In this document: positions 34,278-44,709 of the stretch, piece after piece
Position numbering within the stretch: the stretch's first letter is position 1
Layout of the letters: every line of letters starts with the position of its first letter
Assembly (NCBI GenBank): GCA_030765045.1
Contig: CM060974.1
Location: forward strand, 47,410,839-47,474,838
DNA length: 64,000 nt
Direction of reading: 5' to 3'
Source of the DNA: Tenodera sinensis
Lineage: Eukaryota > Arthropoda > Insecta > Mantodea > Mantidae
Made by a program: the position numbers and the translations under genes
The notes under the pieces: model-generated
Databases searched by the model: none
Told to the model about the DNA's origin: nothing
Seen by the model: the letters and a program-made list of their open reading frames with translations, nothing else

Positions 34278-34440
34278 ATCTCAGTGTCCTAGGTTTGATT
34301 CTTGGCTGGAAGGTGGGAATGTTCATATAGCCAGAATTATTTCCCAGCCTTCCTAGACGGAAGTATGAATGCGAGTGTGAATTTAATGTAATGCAAATCC
34401 AAATATTAACATTGTAAGCCAGTGTGAAGCAATTATTATG
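34278..34440 (+). repeat. SINE-like fragment (B-box and body)
   Basis: AGGTTTGATTCTTGGCTGGA resembles a B box followed by a SINE body. The following ATAGCCAGAATTATTTCCCA resembles the TAACCAGAATTATTCCTTA stretch after the tRNA-like head at 41806, so both belong to one SINE type. The A box is missing here. Confidence 0.5.
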
Positions 34441-34784
34441 ATGGTAAAAGGTGACATAACTTAGAAGTTCAACAATGACAAATGTATCATTTTACTGGTG
34501 CATGAATTTTTCTTTTAAATAAATACAAATTAACATGCATTCATGTAATCTGGTTATGATAGTTTCTGATTCAGTCATTTAAAAGAACTGAATAAGTGAT
34601 CATCTATGGGTTCTAAATTTGAGAACAGTTATGACATTATTGTTGTAACCCTCCCTTAGTAGCACCAAATATTGGTGAGTTTGGTCATGCAGTATGACTG
34701 TGAGTGAATTTCTTCTTTTAAAATAAACATTAATTAACATTTGATTTAAAATGTGAGTCAATTAATAACACTGAACAACACTTA

Positions 34785-34788
34785 CAAC
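34785..34788. other. TSD of LTR retrotransposon (left)
   Basis: CAAC immediately before the LTR. The same four bases follow the other LTR at 40279-40282. Confidence 0.9.
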
Positions 34789-35403
34789 TGGTGCTGTTTT
34801 TATTAATAAATTGCTTCGGATTGAGCAATGAGACTATTATTTCTCTCAGGACGTGGTACTAGATGGAATGAATGAACACTCGATGGAACTTCACTATAAA
34901 TCACTTTATTAACACTTTTTTTGTCGTTACAATTGAATTATCTTTTGTCGCACCTATTTATATTTTATTGATAGTCTTTCCACCTTTCTAAAGTCTTTTC
35001 TACTCACATCCATGCACGTTATAGAAACACGTCTTCACATCACAAACATACAGACGCTATTAACAATTTCAGCGCCACTTTACATGATGCTATTTTTGTT
35101 GTACGCATCTACATATGGCGTTCATCAAATAGTTCCTGTATTGTTAGGGAAGCAATCTTTGGCTATTCTCTCTTCGCTTTTAATATTAAATATATATAAT
35201 TCTGTTATTTATACATATTAAATTTAAATGTGAATCTTAACATTTATGACGTTTTTAAACAAGCTTAATTTTTTGTTACAGTGAACAATAGCAACATGTT
35301 TTCGTTACTCAACTAATTAGTATCAACACCAAAAATAAATTACATTTGCAATAAATAATTACATAAATGAGTGTTTTTTGGAGTCTTACAATACTCTGTC
35401 TCA
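34789..35403 (-). repeat. 3' LTR
   Basis: 615 bp, nearly identical to 39666-40278. On the coding strand it starts TGAGACAGAGTATTGTAAG and ends AAAACAGCACCA. The purine-rich AAAACAAGGGACAT just inside it is a candidate polypurine tract. Confidence 0.93.
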
Positions 35404-36339
35404 ATGTCCCTTGTTTTGATTTTCAAGTTGTCACATACATTCACAATCTTGAAACACAATACAACACTTCTCCCTATTCCTCGGATACAATCTTTTTACT
35501 TTGCACAATACTTTTTTTTTTTTTTTACAGTCTTCTTCGCTGTTTGCTTTTGTCTTTTGCTTTGGCATGGCACAGCATGTGTTTATAATTTTAACATGTT
35601 CAGTTATTACCCAACACAACACTAAGAATGTTCCTAAGTTTTTATATTTGACATTGTCACAAATATTATTTAAGTGTATTATGGTTTATTATGTGCCTTT
35701 TGACTTATGTTCTTTGTTATGAGGAGAGAAAACCAGGATACAAATCTTGAGCTAATGATTATGATCATATTTATGGCAGTTTTATTCAGTTCTTTGTCTT
35801 CTTTGTCTTGCAAGCTTATTATGTATAGGCAGGTCGTTGAGTCAATTCTTAAACTCTGATGTTACTAATGATACTATTATGACATTGGGTTCTTATTCAT
35901 TATTGTTTAGTTCGACATTTCTTTAAGCTTAACATTGGCTATATCCATCTTAATTTACAGGCATTGCTTTTCTGACTATGACTTTTCTCACTTCACTAGT
36001 TGTCATCTCTTTGTCTCTTATCTTTATAAGAGAAAACTTCTATATTTATAATTATTCTGCAACCATATTATTTTTGTTCTTAATTCACCCTCGACACCCT
36101 TGTGTCAAAAGTATTTTCTCTTTATCACCACAATTGATTCCTTTTTACTTTTGTCCCTGACATCTTTATGTCAAAAACATATTTTTTTTGTCGCTATAAT
36201 TAGTTTCTTTAATGACAATCCGTATTCTCATCTGTCTTTGTTGACAATGCTCTCGGTGGTCATTATAGCCAATGACTATGTTGATTTTTTTTCCTGTTGT
36301 ATTTTCCAACCTGTATATAATTTTCTATAAGAAACCCAT

Positions 36340-36820
36340 TAAAAATGATTATTTTTCACCATCTGTACTGTTCCTGCCTTACATGTTTTTTGGCAAAGAC
36401 TATTTGGTCTTTTCTTTGTGTGGTGTTAATTTGTTTTTATGGTATCTTCCTTCCATTTGTATTCTGTAGCACATATGTATGGTCGCCCAGCTGTTTTGTT
36501 ATGACCAGTGGTCCAGTATACAGTAGTTCCATTTTCCCAGATCTTTTTTCAGATGCCTTGGATGCTTTGTGCCTTCTTAGGAGCACCTTTTCTCCAATTT
36601 GTGGGGACCATTTCCTGATGAACCTTTTTTTTTACTTTATTTCTCCCTTTTTCTGCTTTTTGCTGCAACCTCCTGAATGCCAATTGACATTTTTCTTTTC
36701 TGTCAATTCCCTTTGAGCAGCCATCATGGGGTCGATGTCAATTGTCAGTCGCTTAGGTTTTGTGCAGGTCATCAACTCGATTGGGGCGAACTTAATCGTG
36801 GTAATTTCCCTGGGTGTTAG
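36340..36820 (-). pseudogene. Integrase C-terminal fragment of the LTR element
   Basis: Minus strand frames near 36810-36740 read FAPIELMTCTKPKRL, typical of the end of the retroviral-type integrase core. Near 36640-36440 come IGEKVLLRRHKAS, MELLYTGPLVITKQLGDHTY and VLQNTNGRKI, the GPY/F-like C-terminal module that contacts DNA. Stops interrupt both. The catalytic DD35E core, which should lie upstream, is absent. The preceding readable sequence is gag-like, so most of pol has been deleted. Confidence 0.65.
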
Positions 36821-37348
36821 TGGTGGCTGTTATTTCTGTATTCTGTGCAACATCCGCCCTATTTGGCACGTTTCCATCTACTTCCCACTGTCTTATTTTG
36901 CCCGTGTTCCATTGGTATCCGCCCCTTTGTTGTGAACCCCTGTTGCATGGCGGTCTTCGGTTGTTCAAGTATTCTCTACAGAATTGTATGTGATTCACTT
37001 GATGGGTACAGTCTCCTGGTCTCCCACGATCATTCGTATATGTTTGGTATCTCGATTCACCCCTTGGTATCGTCTCGTGGTACCGCTGTCTCATGTTCTA
37101 CATCCTTTCGCCATGATTGTGTGGTTGTGGGAAATGGTGTGCCCCTCTCCCCCTGTCATGGATGCTCCTAGTATTTCTATCTTTTCTCTCATTCTGGTTG
37201 TTTGTAGTTGTGCTTCTGTTTAAGATAGGTGAGTAAAGGGTGACCGTTTCTATGTCTATGCTCATTAGGCCGACCATTTTGCGTTTCGAGGGCTGTTAGT
37301 AATTCTATGTCTGCAAAATCTACTGGCCTCGCAACAATTAACCCTGTT

Positions 37349-37902
37349 TAAGAGGTAGAACCGGAACTTAAAAATTCAATGCCACAACTGGGATTTGAAC
37401 CACAGACCTTCCGCTTGCCGGGCGGACGCTCTACCACTGAGCTATTGTGACAAACTGCCAGAATGACATTAAATTCTCAAGTCAGTTCGTATTTTTCCTG
37501 GTAAACCACAAAGGCAGTCTCACATCAGAAACAATTACCCCAATGGTGACTTACTATTGCAAGTACTTTATATACCAGGATTAAATAACCTTCACATGGT
37601 AATTATTATTTATTTATGCCAACAAACTTACTGTTGGTGTTTTTAAACACACAAGCCGTGTGTGGGCAAAGTTTAAGAGGTAGAACCGGAACTTAAAAAT
37701 TCAATGCCACAACTGTCATTCTGGCAGTTTGTCACAATAGCTCAGTGGTAGAGCGTCCGCCCGGCAAGCGGAAGGTCTGTGGTTCAAATCCCAGTTGTGG
37801 CATTGAATTTTTAAGTTCCGGTTCTACCTCTTAAACTTTGCCCACACACGGCTTGTGTGTTTAAAAACACCAACAGTAAATTTGTTGGCATAAATAAATA
37901 AT
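37349..37902. mobile_element. Composite SINE with two opposed tRNA-like units, 13-bp TSD
   Basis: The insert is flanked by AATTAACCCTGTT on both sides (37336-37348 and 37903-37915). It holds a tRNA-like unit on the minus strand (37381-37451), a spacer, a hairpin-rich block (about 37610-37670), and a second tRNA-like unit on the plus strand (37731-37801). The second unit folds well: acceptor GTCACAA/TTGTGGC, D stem GCTC/GAGC and anticodon stem TCCGC/GCGGA, with GGC in the anticodon position. Segments 37606-37717 and 37791-37895 are inverted copies, so the right half can form a long hairpin. It interrupts the gag of the LTR element and is therefore younger. Confidence 0.9.
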
Positions 37903-37915
37903 AATTAACCCTGTT

Positions 37916-38841
37916 CTCACTGTGTCTGGGAAATGTCTTGTTATGCTGGTAATTAACACTGCTTCCGACAGGTTAGGGTCTAATAGCTTCCCTTTATTGG
38001 CTACTTTCATAAAATAATTGACTAGCGATAACCCTTTGGTCGGATCATATCCACCTGTTGCTAACTCTACCCTTGTCTGGTTCTGCTTGGCTGGGCCCCA
38101 ATACCTTGATAGGAATAGATTTCTGAATGAGCTATATGATTCGTGACCAGCTAGTGTTAACCTTAGCCATTCTAATGCTTTGTTTTTCAAGCTTTTCTTG
38201 ACTACCATCATCCTAAGCTCATTTGATATCCTTTTCACTTTAAAATACTCTTCCATCTGTTTAACAAAGAGTTTTGGATCGTCTCCCTTCTCCTCGTCAA
38301 ATGTAGGTGGTGTAATTTCATGTAGTATGCTGTTGGTGTAGCATGTGTTGGGTGTTGTGTCATTGTTTAATTGTGGGCCTTTATCTCTATGTGGTGAGTC
38401 AACATTTTGTACATCATTCAAATAACTTTCATCTTGAACATCAGTTACATCTAAATCATTATTTTGCCTTTGTAGTGCATTCACAACATCATTTACATTA
38501 GCCAAACTTTCTTTTCCTTTTCTCATTTCTTCACAAATTGATTTTAAATCATTCTTTATTTCTAAGTGACTTTGTTTCATATCATTCATAGCATCTTGTT
38601 GCGACTGCACTACATCAGTCATCGTCTTAATTTTAGGAATTACAATTTGTTCTACAGTTACATTAATAATTCCTTTATTTACTACCTCAATTTCTTTCCT
38701 TAATTCCTCAATTATTTCTACTTTTACATTTGTAATCTTACAGTCTACACTTGCATTACATTCTGTTATTTCATCTCTACATCTAGCAATTTCTCCTAAT
38801 ACAATCTTGTTTTCTTTCATTTCCAATTCTAATTTTCCCAT
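37916..38841 (-). pseudogene. gag of the LTR retrotransposon, interrupted by a SINE
   Basis: The minus strand frame begins with a long coiled-coil-like part (ELEMKENKIVLGEIARCRDE and following, residues 1-150). From about residue 170 the capsid-like retrotransposon gag domain follows: PPTFDEEKGDDPKLFVKQME, then NKALEWLRLTLAGHESYSSF and LFLSRYWGPAKQ. This is the usual gag pattern of Ty3/gypsy elements. The frame enters the SINE at 37915 and the homologous frame resumes beyond it at about 37335. A second frame upstream (39169-38888, MIGRDKKLMMIMFERLEQNM with repeated EIGQKMEQNK heptads) is probably the N-terminal part, separated by a stop or frameshift near 38880. Confidence 0.82.
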
Positions 38842-39665
38842 CCTATCTCCTATGATTTCTACCCTAGCTTCTAAAGCTTACTTTGTCTTATTTGTTTTTA
38901 TGTACTAATTTCAAATTAGTTTCCATTACTTTAATATTTTCTTTGCACTCCTGTCTTCCTAGTTCTATTTTCGGTTCTAAGTCCTGTCTCACTTCCTCCA
39001 TTTTCTGACCTATCTCTTCCTTATTCTGTTCCATTTTCTGACCTAAACTTTGTTCTATGTCCTGTCTTAATTCTACCTTATTCTGTTCTATTTTTTGACC
39101 TATTTCCTTCATATTCTGTTCTAGTCTTTCAAACATGATCATCATTAATTTTTTATCTCTCCCTATCACTGTTACTTCTTCCTCACTTTCTGTTTCTATC
39201 TGATAACTAGGCTTATGTGCCCCTTCCCCTATTCCTGTCCCTACTTTTTCTCTTTTTGCGACATTCTCGTTGTTTGATTCAGTTCACTTGGGCTTAAAAG
39301 CCCTACTATTTTGCCGCTTCGCAGTAACATAAAAATAAAGTGAATGTAAAAACAAAAATTTTTGGTCCTACTTTTTCCTTGTTGATTTATTTCGTTACGT
39401 GCATCCCCTGGGCGGTTGGCTTCGCTAGACGATCTTTGATGTTCTCCACGTCGATGGATATCCGTTCATCGGCATTTTTAGGCACTTCCCCCGTTGATTT
39501 CAGCTTGGTGACGTCTCCTAAGTCTTAAATTTCAATGAATTGTCTAATGGCGTCTTCTTCCTTTTTCGCGTGAAGATTTGGCGTCACTTGGTATTTCGCG
39601 TTAGTTCATTTCCCGTAGATTTTCATTCCACCCGAAATTCGTGCTCCACGTTTGGGTAAGCCATT

Positions 39666-40278
39666 TGGTGCTGTTTTTATTAATAAATTGCTTCGGATTG
39701 AGCAATGAGGCTATTATTTCTCAGGGCGTGGTACTAGATGGAATTAATGAACACTCGATGGAACTTCACTATAAATCACTTTATTAACACTTTTTTTTGT
39801 CGTTACAATTGAATTATCTTTCGTCGCACCTATTTATATTTTATTGATAGTCTTTCCACCTTTTTAAAGTCTTTTCTACTCACATCCATGCGCGTTATAG
39901 AAACAGGTCTTCACATATCAAACATACAGACGCTATTAACAATTCCAGCGTCACTTTACATGATGCTATCTTTATTGTACACATCCGCGTATGCGTTCAT
40001 CAAATAGTTCCTGTATTGTTAGGGAAGCAATCTTTAGCTATTCTCTCTTCGCTTTTAATATTAAATATATATAATTCTGTTATTTATACATATTAAATTT
40101 AAATGTGAAACTTAACATTTATGACTTTTTTAAACAAGCTTAATTTTTTGTAACAATGAACAATAGCAACACGTTTTCGTTACTCAACTAATTCGTATCA
40201 ACACCAAAAATAAATTACATTTGCAATAAATATTTACATAAATGATTTCCTTTTGGGGTCTTACAATATTCTGTCTCA
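39666..40278 (-). repeat. 5' LTR
   Basis: 613 bp, the partner of 34789-35403. The TSD CAAC follows at 40279-40282. The primer-binding-site-like sequence adjoins it at about 39640-39664. Confidence 0.93.
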
Positions 40279-40400
40279 CAACATAATTTTCCGGAACGCG
40301 TTTCGAAGGTTAACTTTCCTCCATTATCAACCTGACAATAAATTAAATTAATTATAACACTGTTTTCAAACTTCTATGAAAGGAAGATAAATTAACGTGC

Positions 40401-40605
40401 TGATTATTATTTATTTATGCCAACAAACTTACTGTTGGTGTTTTTAAACACACAAACCGTGTGTGGGCAATGTTTGAGAATTCAATGTCATTCTGGCAGG
40501 TTGTCACAGTAGCTTAATGGTTAGAGCATCCGCCTGGTAAGCGGAGGATCTGTGGTTCAAATCCCCACTGTGGCATTGAATTTTTAGGTTCCAGTTCTAC
40601 CTCTC
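40401..40605 (+). mobile_element. tRNA-derived SINE, single unit with 14-bp TSD
   Basis: Flanked by ATAAATTAACGTGC (40387-40400) and ATAAATTAACATGC (40606-40619). It starts with the hairpin-rich block (GCCAACAAACTTACTGTTGG, then TTTTTAAACACACAAACCGT). The tRNA-like unit follows at 40503-40574: acceptor GTCACAG/CTGTGGC, anticodon stem TCCGC/GCGGA, GGT in the anticodon position. The short tail is ATTGAATTTTTAGGTTCCAG. Having the tRNA-like part inside rather than at the 5' end is unlike a standard SINE. Confidence 0.88.
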
Positions 40606-40843
40606 ATAAATTAACATGCATTCATGTGTCATGCAAATTAAACTTTATCAATCCCTATCCTTTGCAATAAATAAACAAAGAAATGTGACATGGAATTGTA
40701 TTCATGGTACATATCCTAGTTGAAGGAGATGGTGGAGGGTGCAGCAACTTGCTTGGAGAGGATGTGAAAAGTAGGTTAAATATAAGGCTTTAAAGTTCAG
40801 TCCCAAATAAATTTGTAATGCCACATATTTTTACTTGCTCTAC

Positions 40844-41498
40844 TTTACTTTCTCAAAGTAGAGGAAGTATTGTATTCCACCCAAAAGTTTGATGTTGAGA
40901 TTTCACTGGGAATATATGTTTTGAGGCCCCCTTAATCCAAACAAAGATTTTTAGAAAAAGTTCCGTCTGTGTGTCTGTCAGTCTGTAGACAGCATTAACT
41001 CAAAGGAAATGTCAGTTAAAAATCAAAATTAGTATTTAAGTTTAATGTCTTTCAAGAATGCAACACGATTTTGAAGAAAATTGCTCCGCCCTAAACTACC
41101 TTTTACATGGAAAATTTTTCAAACATTTTGATTTTGTTGAAAATGGCCCTAGTAATTTTGATTAAAATGCCATATGTTTGAGATATCTTTTTGACAAATG
41201 AAATCCATATATCTTGAATCTTTTGGCTATAGCCCATGAAGTCCTATTTACTCTGGATGAGTTTTGCATAACTGGTAAACCATAAGAGATGGACCAACTC
41301 TTTACTGTACATAAAAACGTAGATCGTGCTAAAACTCAGAGTTTATGTCTTAAATGTTTTTTTAAAGCGAACCATTTCATAGATATTCCTGGTTATTTGT
41401 GAGGGTTTTGGAAAACTTATACTTCTGTCAAGTGGAACATTGTTATTCTTTTTTTTTTATATGTTAACCGTGCAATGAGAACAGAATTTGAAAGCAAT
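40844..41498 (-). repeat. Dispersed repeat R, copy 3
   Basis: Begins TTTACTTTCTCAAAGTAGAG and keeps all landmarks through ATATGTTAACC and AGAACAGAATTTGAAAG. The open frame seen in copies 2 and 4 is broken here. Confidence 0.85.
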
Positions 41499-41805
41499 TT
41501 GAGTATCATTCAGAGTCTACTGTATTCCCATATTCCCCTTGCACGTACAAGGAAACAAGCAATAAGATAATGTGTACAAAGTTTATCTTAACATGAAGAT
41601 ATAGGAATAAGAGATTGTAAGAATGGTTAGTACAAGAATAGAGAAAGTCATGTGAATGCAACACTTCAGATTTTTCATATTGTACCACAAACTAATAAAA
41701 GTAGAAACAGTATTTTATATAGTTATTTCAACTGTTTTCAGGCAAGTAATATGTTTCAGTGTACATATAACTAATTCAAAACCTCAAGCAATAGTTAAAG
41801 ATGCA

Positions 41806-41930
41806 CCATAGCTTAGTTGGAGAGCATCTGCTTGCTATACGAGAGATCACAGGTTTGATTCCCACCTATGCTGTGTGAGGTTTTCTCTAACCAGAATTAT
41901 TCCTTATCCTTCCCATACTCATCCACATTT
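41806..41930 (+). mobile_element. tRNA-derived SINE head, third family
   Basis: CATAGCTTAGTTGGAGAGCA has an A-box form and AGGTTTGATTCCCACC is a B box, about 40 bp apart, as in a tRNA. The adjoining body has TAACCAGAATTATTCCTTA, shared with 34278-34440. No TSD was resolved. Confidence 0.65.
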
Positions 41931-42617
41931 TTTTAATCTGACTTTAGTGTGCCTAATGGAGAACCTTTTTTTGATCATACAGTGGTTTTTGTTGTTTTCT
42001 AGTGCCTTGCATCTGGCAATGAAGCCAGAAAGCATTCGTGCTTTCCAATACTTTTGAACTGTAGTTTCTTCTGATCTTAATGCTTCACAGGTCTTCAAGT
42101 GTTCTTCATTCATTTCTGCTGGATCGTTACACAGGACACATATTGGTGAGACAGTGGTTTTTGTAGATATCTGAATTCTTGTTCATTTGCTTTAATTTAA
42201 TTTTTGAATTTTTTATTTTGGTATGACTTTTTAAGTTGCAATATTTTGGTTATTTCCTGAAATTTCTGTGAATGTTCGTTTCTGGCTTTTATTTTTTATT
42301 TTGGAGATTAGCAAATTATTTTAACCCGTTTGTTTCTTGAGCTTTTTTTTCATGCAGTTTGTTGGTTTACATTTGTATGCAATTTTGCATGCTCTCCACT
42401 GAAAATCATGATGAAATTGCATCACCAGAAAAATATGCTTTGAGATCCCTTGATTAACAAGAATGAAAGGAAACAGAGAGAAGACTGGGTCACCGGAACA
42501 AAAACAAGAATATGAAGCAAGGCGGCACTCAACATTTTGCTCACAACAACCTGGTAATGAAAATGGGAATGCATATTGTTGATCAGCATATTAATTGTGC
42601 AATATGTGCAATATGTC
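41931..42617. other. No gene seen
   Basis: Anonymous AT-rich sequence with no supported feature. Confidence 0.45.
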
Positions 42618-43806
42618 AAATCATTTAAAGCTTTGAGATTCCGTTCTCTTTGCACACTTAACATATAAAAAAATGAACAACGATGTTCCATTTCACGAAA
42701 GTTTTAAGTTTTCTGAAACTCACACACATAACAAAGAATATCTCCGAAATGGTTCACCCTACAAGAAAATTTATTCCGACATAAATTGTGTATTTTAGCA
42801 AGATCTACATTTTCTGTATATATAGACTCAGGGGTCTCCGTCTAGGGGGTATGTGAATAGCGACCACAAGGTACCCAAGCTGAGCAGAACATTACTTCCA
42901 CTTACTGGTGTTTTGCTCCTCACTGTAACTTTTCTATCTGACCTTACCTTGGTCATCTCTTGTTCTCTTCCAACCCCAATGATATTAGGGTTCCCGAGGG
43001 CTAGGGCGTCTTTATTTTTCCAACCTCTCCATTTCTCTAAAATCTTAACCCCTAACATGCTGACCTGTCATGACATGTAATACGTCCTCTGATTGGTAAT
43101 CAGAGGATATGGTCGGTAAATTTACTTTGATAATTTTCCCGGTCAGGTTGGTGAGACCCGTAAACCAACGACAGGTGTGGTCCTCCAGACATTCTGGGGG
43201 TTGTGAGAGAGCGATGTGACTGCCAAAACATAGAAATATGGTGCTCTCTAAAAAGCGGTTACTATTACTGCTATTGGTCTATAATATTGGAGAGCAAGAG
43301 GATTAATGGCTTCATTGTCAGAAATCCAGCATTAGCTAACAACATTTTCTGTATAGTATGATTTGGTCTATCTCTAATGGTTTACCATTTATGCAAAAGT
43401 TGTCCAGAGTAAATACAACTACAGGGGCTATAGCCAGAAAATTCAAGATACACATTTCATTTGTCATGAAAATATCTTCAACATATGACATTTTAATAAA
43501 AATAGTTAGAGCCATTATCAAGAAAATCAAAATTTTCCATGTAAAGGGTAGTTTAGTGTGGGGCTATTTTCTTCAAAATCTTGGTGTCGCATCCTTGGAA
43601 GACATTAAACTTAAATATCAACTTTGGTTTTTAATCAACTTTTTGTTTTTGAGTTATGCTGTCCACAGACACAAAAACGGACCTTTTTCTAAAAATGCTT
43701 TTTTTGGATTCAGGGGGTCTCAAAACATGTTTCCGGTGAAATCTTGACATCGAATGTTTGGGTGAAATACACTACTTCCCCTACTTACCAGTAGAGAAAG
43801 TAAAAA
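42618..43806 (+). repeat. Dispersed repeat R, copy 4, split by a SINE-like insert
   Basis: 42618-42820 and 43342-43806 together reproduce the family order, ending CTTACCAGTAGAGAAAGTAA. On the minus strand 43530-43360 keeps the MTNEMCILNFLAIAPVVV frame. Confidence 0.85.
42821..43341 (+). mobile_element. Retroposon-like insert, family B, 14-bp TSD
   Basis: The TSD ACATTTTCTGTATA is at 42807-42820 and 43342-43355. The 521-bp insert contains CCTCTGATTGGTAATCAGAGG (imperfect palindrome at about 43085-43105) and ends with a GCTAACAAC tail. A 5'-shorter copy occurs at 49231-49578 and a piece at about 63690-63822. It has no coding frame. It could be a SINE whose tRNA-like head is not recognisable, or a truncated LINE 3' end. 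Confidence 0.72.
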
Positions 43807-43812
43807 TGAAAA

Positions 43813-43974
43813 TTATTATTTATTTATGCCAACAAACTTACTGCTGGTGTTTTTAAACACACAAGCCGTTTGTCACAATAACTCAATGGTTAGAGCAGCC
43901 GGCTGGTAAGCGGAAGGTCTGTGGTTCAAAGCCCAGTTGTGGCATTGAATTTTTAAGTTCCAGTTCTACCTCTT
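43813..43974 (+). mobile_element. tRNA-derived SINE, single unit with 11-bp TSD
   Basis: The TSD AAAAATGAAAA is at 43802-43812 and 43975-43985. It has the same arrangement as 40401-40605 but lacks the spacer between the hairpin block and the tRNA-like part (43872-43943). It is inserted right at the end of a repeat R copy. Confidence 0.85.
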
Positions 43975-43985
43975 AAAAATGAAAA

Positions 43986-44160
43986 GTTGATTAAATTCTA
44001 AACTTGATATTTAAGTTGAGCATATTTCAAGGATATGACATCTTAGGCTGCCATTTACATAGAACATTTTTTGAAAATTTAGATTTTTTCAAAAATGGTT
44101 CTAACAATTTTGATTAAAATGCCATTTAAGACATTTTAATGCCAAATGAAATGTATATAC
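43986..44160 (-). repeat. Dispersed repeat R, copy 5 (fragment)
   Basis: AAAAGTTGATTAAATTCTAA, ATTTCAAGGATATGACATCT and ATGGTTCTAACAATTTTGAT are minus-strand landmarks of the family. Both ends are missing. Confidence 0.7.
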
Positions 44161-44485
44161 CATTGCACAACAAATTAAATTATAAAAAAACTATTACTAA
44201 ATAGTGTAATGGATAATCCAGGATTTTTTCAATACTTGGATTTCAACATATACCTGCTTCACAAGTATGACTACTGTTTAGAGAATAGATGACCAAGTAG
44301 TTGAATACAGTGAAATATACATCACACTATTTGTCTGCCAAATTCACAGAATATCATTAATTGCTGTTAAGAACAAGTCTTTCATATAACAAAACTTTAA
44401 TTAAGTTTAAGCACTTAAATTTTTCCCTCAACTAGTGTGGGTTTAAGATGCAACTTTATAACAGTCTAGTTTAATGTAATTTAAA

Positions 44486-44690
44486 AGGTGAGTCAATAAC
44501 ACTAAACACTTACAACATAATTTTCCAGAATGTGTTTCAAAGGTTAACTTTCCTCCATTATCAACCGGACAATAATGGAGGATAATGGTTGTTAATGGAG
44601 GAATGTTAACCTTCAAAACGTGTTCCGGAAAATTATGTTGTAAGTGTTGTTTAGTGTTATTAATTGACTCACCTTTAAATTAAATTAACT
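44486..44690. repeat. Foldback MITE-like inverted repeat
   Basis: Two arms of about 90 bp: GGTGAGTCAATAACACTAAA onward from 44486, and its inverted counterpart ending TTATTAATTGACTCACC near 44683. A short loop lies at about 44575-44600. A related single arm carries the empty and occupied sites of the LTR element (34750-34788 with 40279-40325), and another lies at 48950-49030. Confidence 0.85.
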
Positions 44691-44709
44691 ATAACAACAC
44701 TGTTTTCAA

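Larger units (their letters stand above)
34789..40278 (-). mobile_element. Ty3/gypsy-type LTR retrotransposon, deleted internal region
   Basis: Two direct LTRs bound the element: 34789-35403 (3' LTR) and 39666-40278 (5' LTR, coding on the minus strand). The LTRs begin TGAGACAG and end CAGCACCA on the coding strand. The TSD is CAAC. Beside the 5' LTR, the coding strand reads TGGCTTACCCAAACGTGGAG, which resembles the TGGCGCCCAACGTGGGGC primer-binding sites of insect elements. The LTRs differ by only a few percent and carry small indels, implying a fairly recent insertion. The internal region keeps gag and the end of integrase but no protease, RT or RNase H. The 554-bp insert at 37349 is a composite SINE. 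Confidence 0.93.

Noticed and set aside
35978..37223. Plus-strand ORFs inside the LTR element
   Set aside because: They are antisense to gag and integrase remnants and have only hydrophobic, low-complexity composition.
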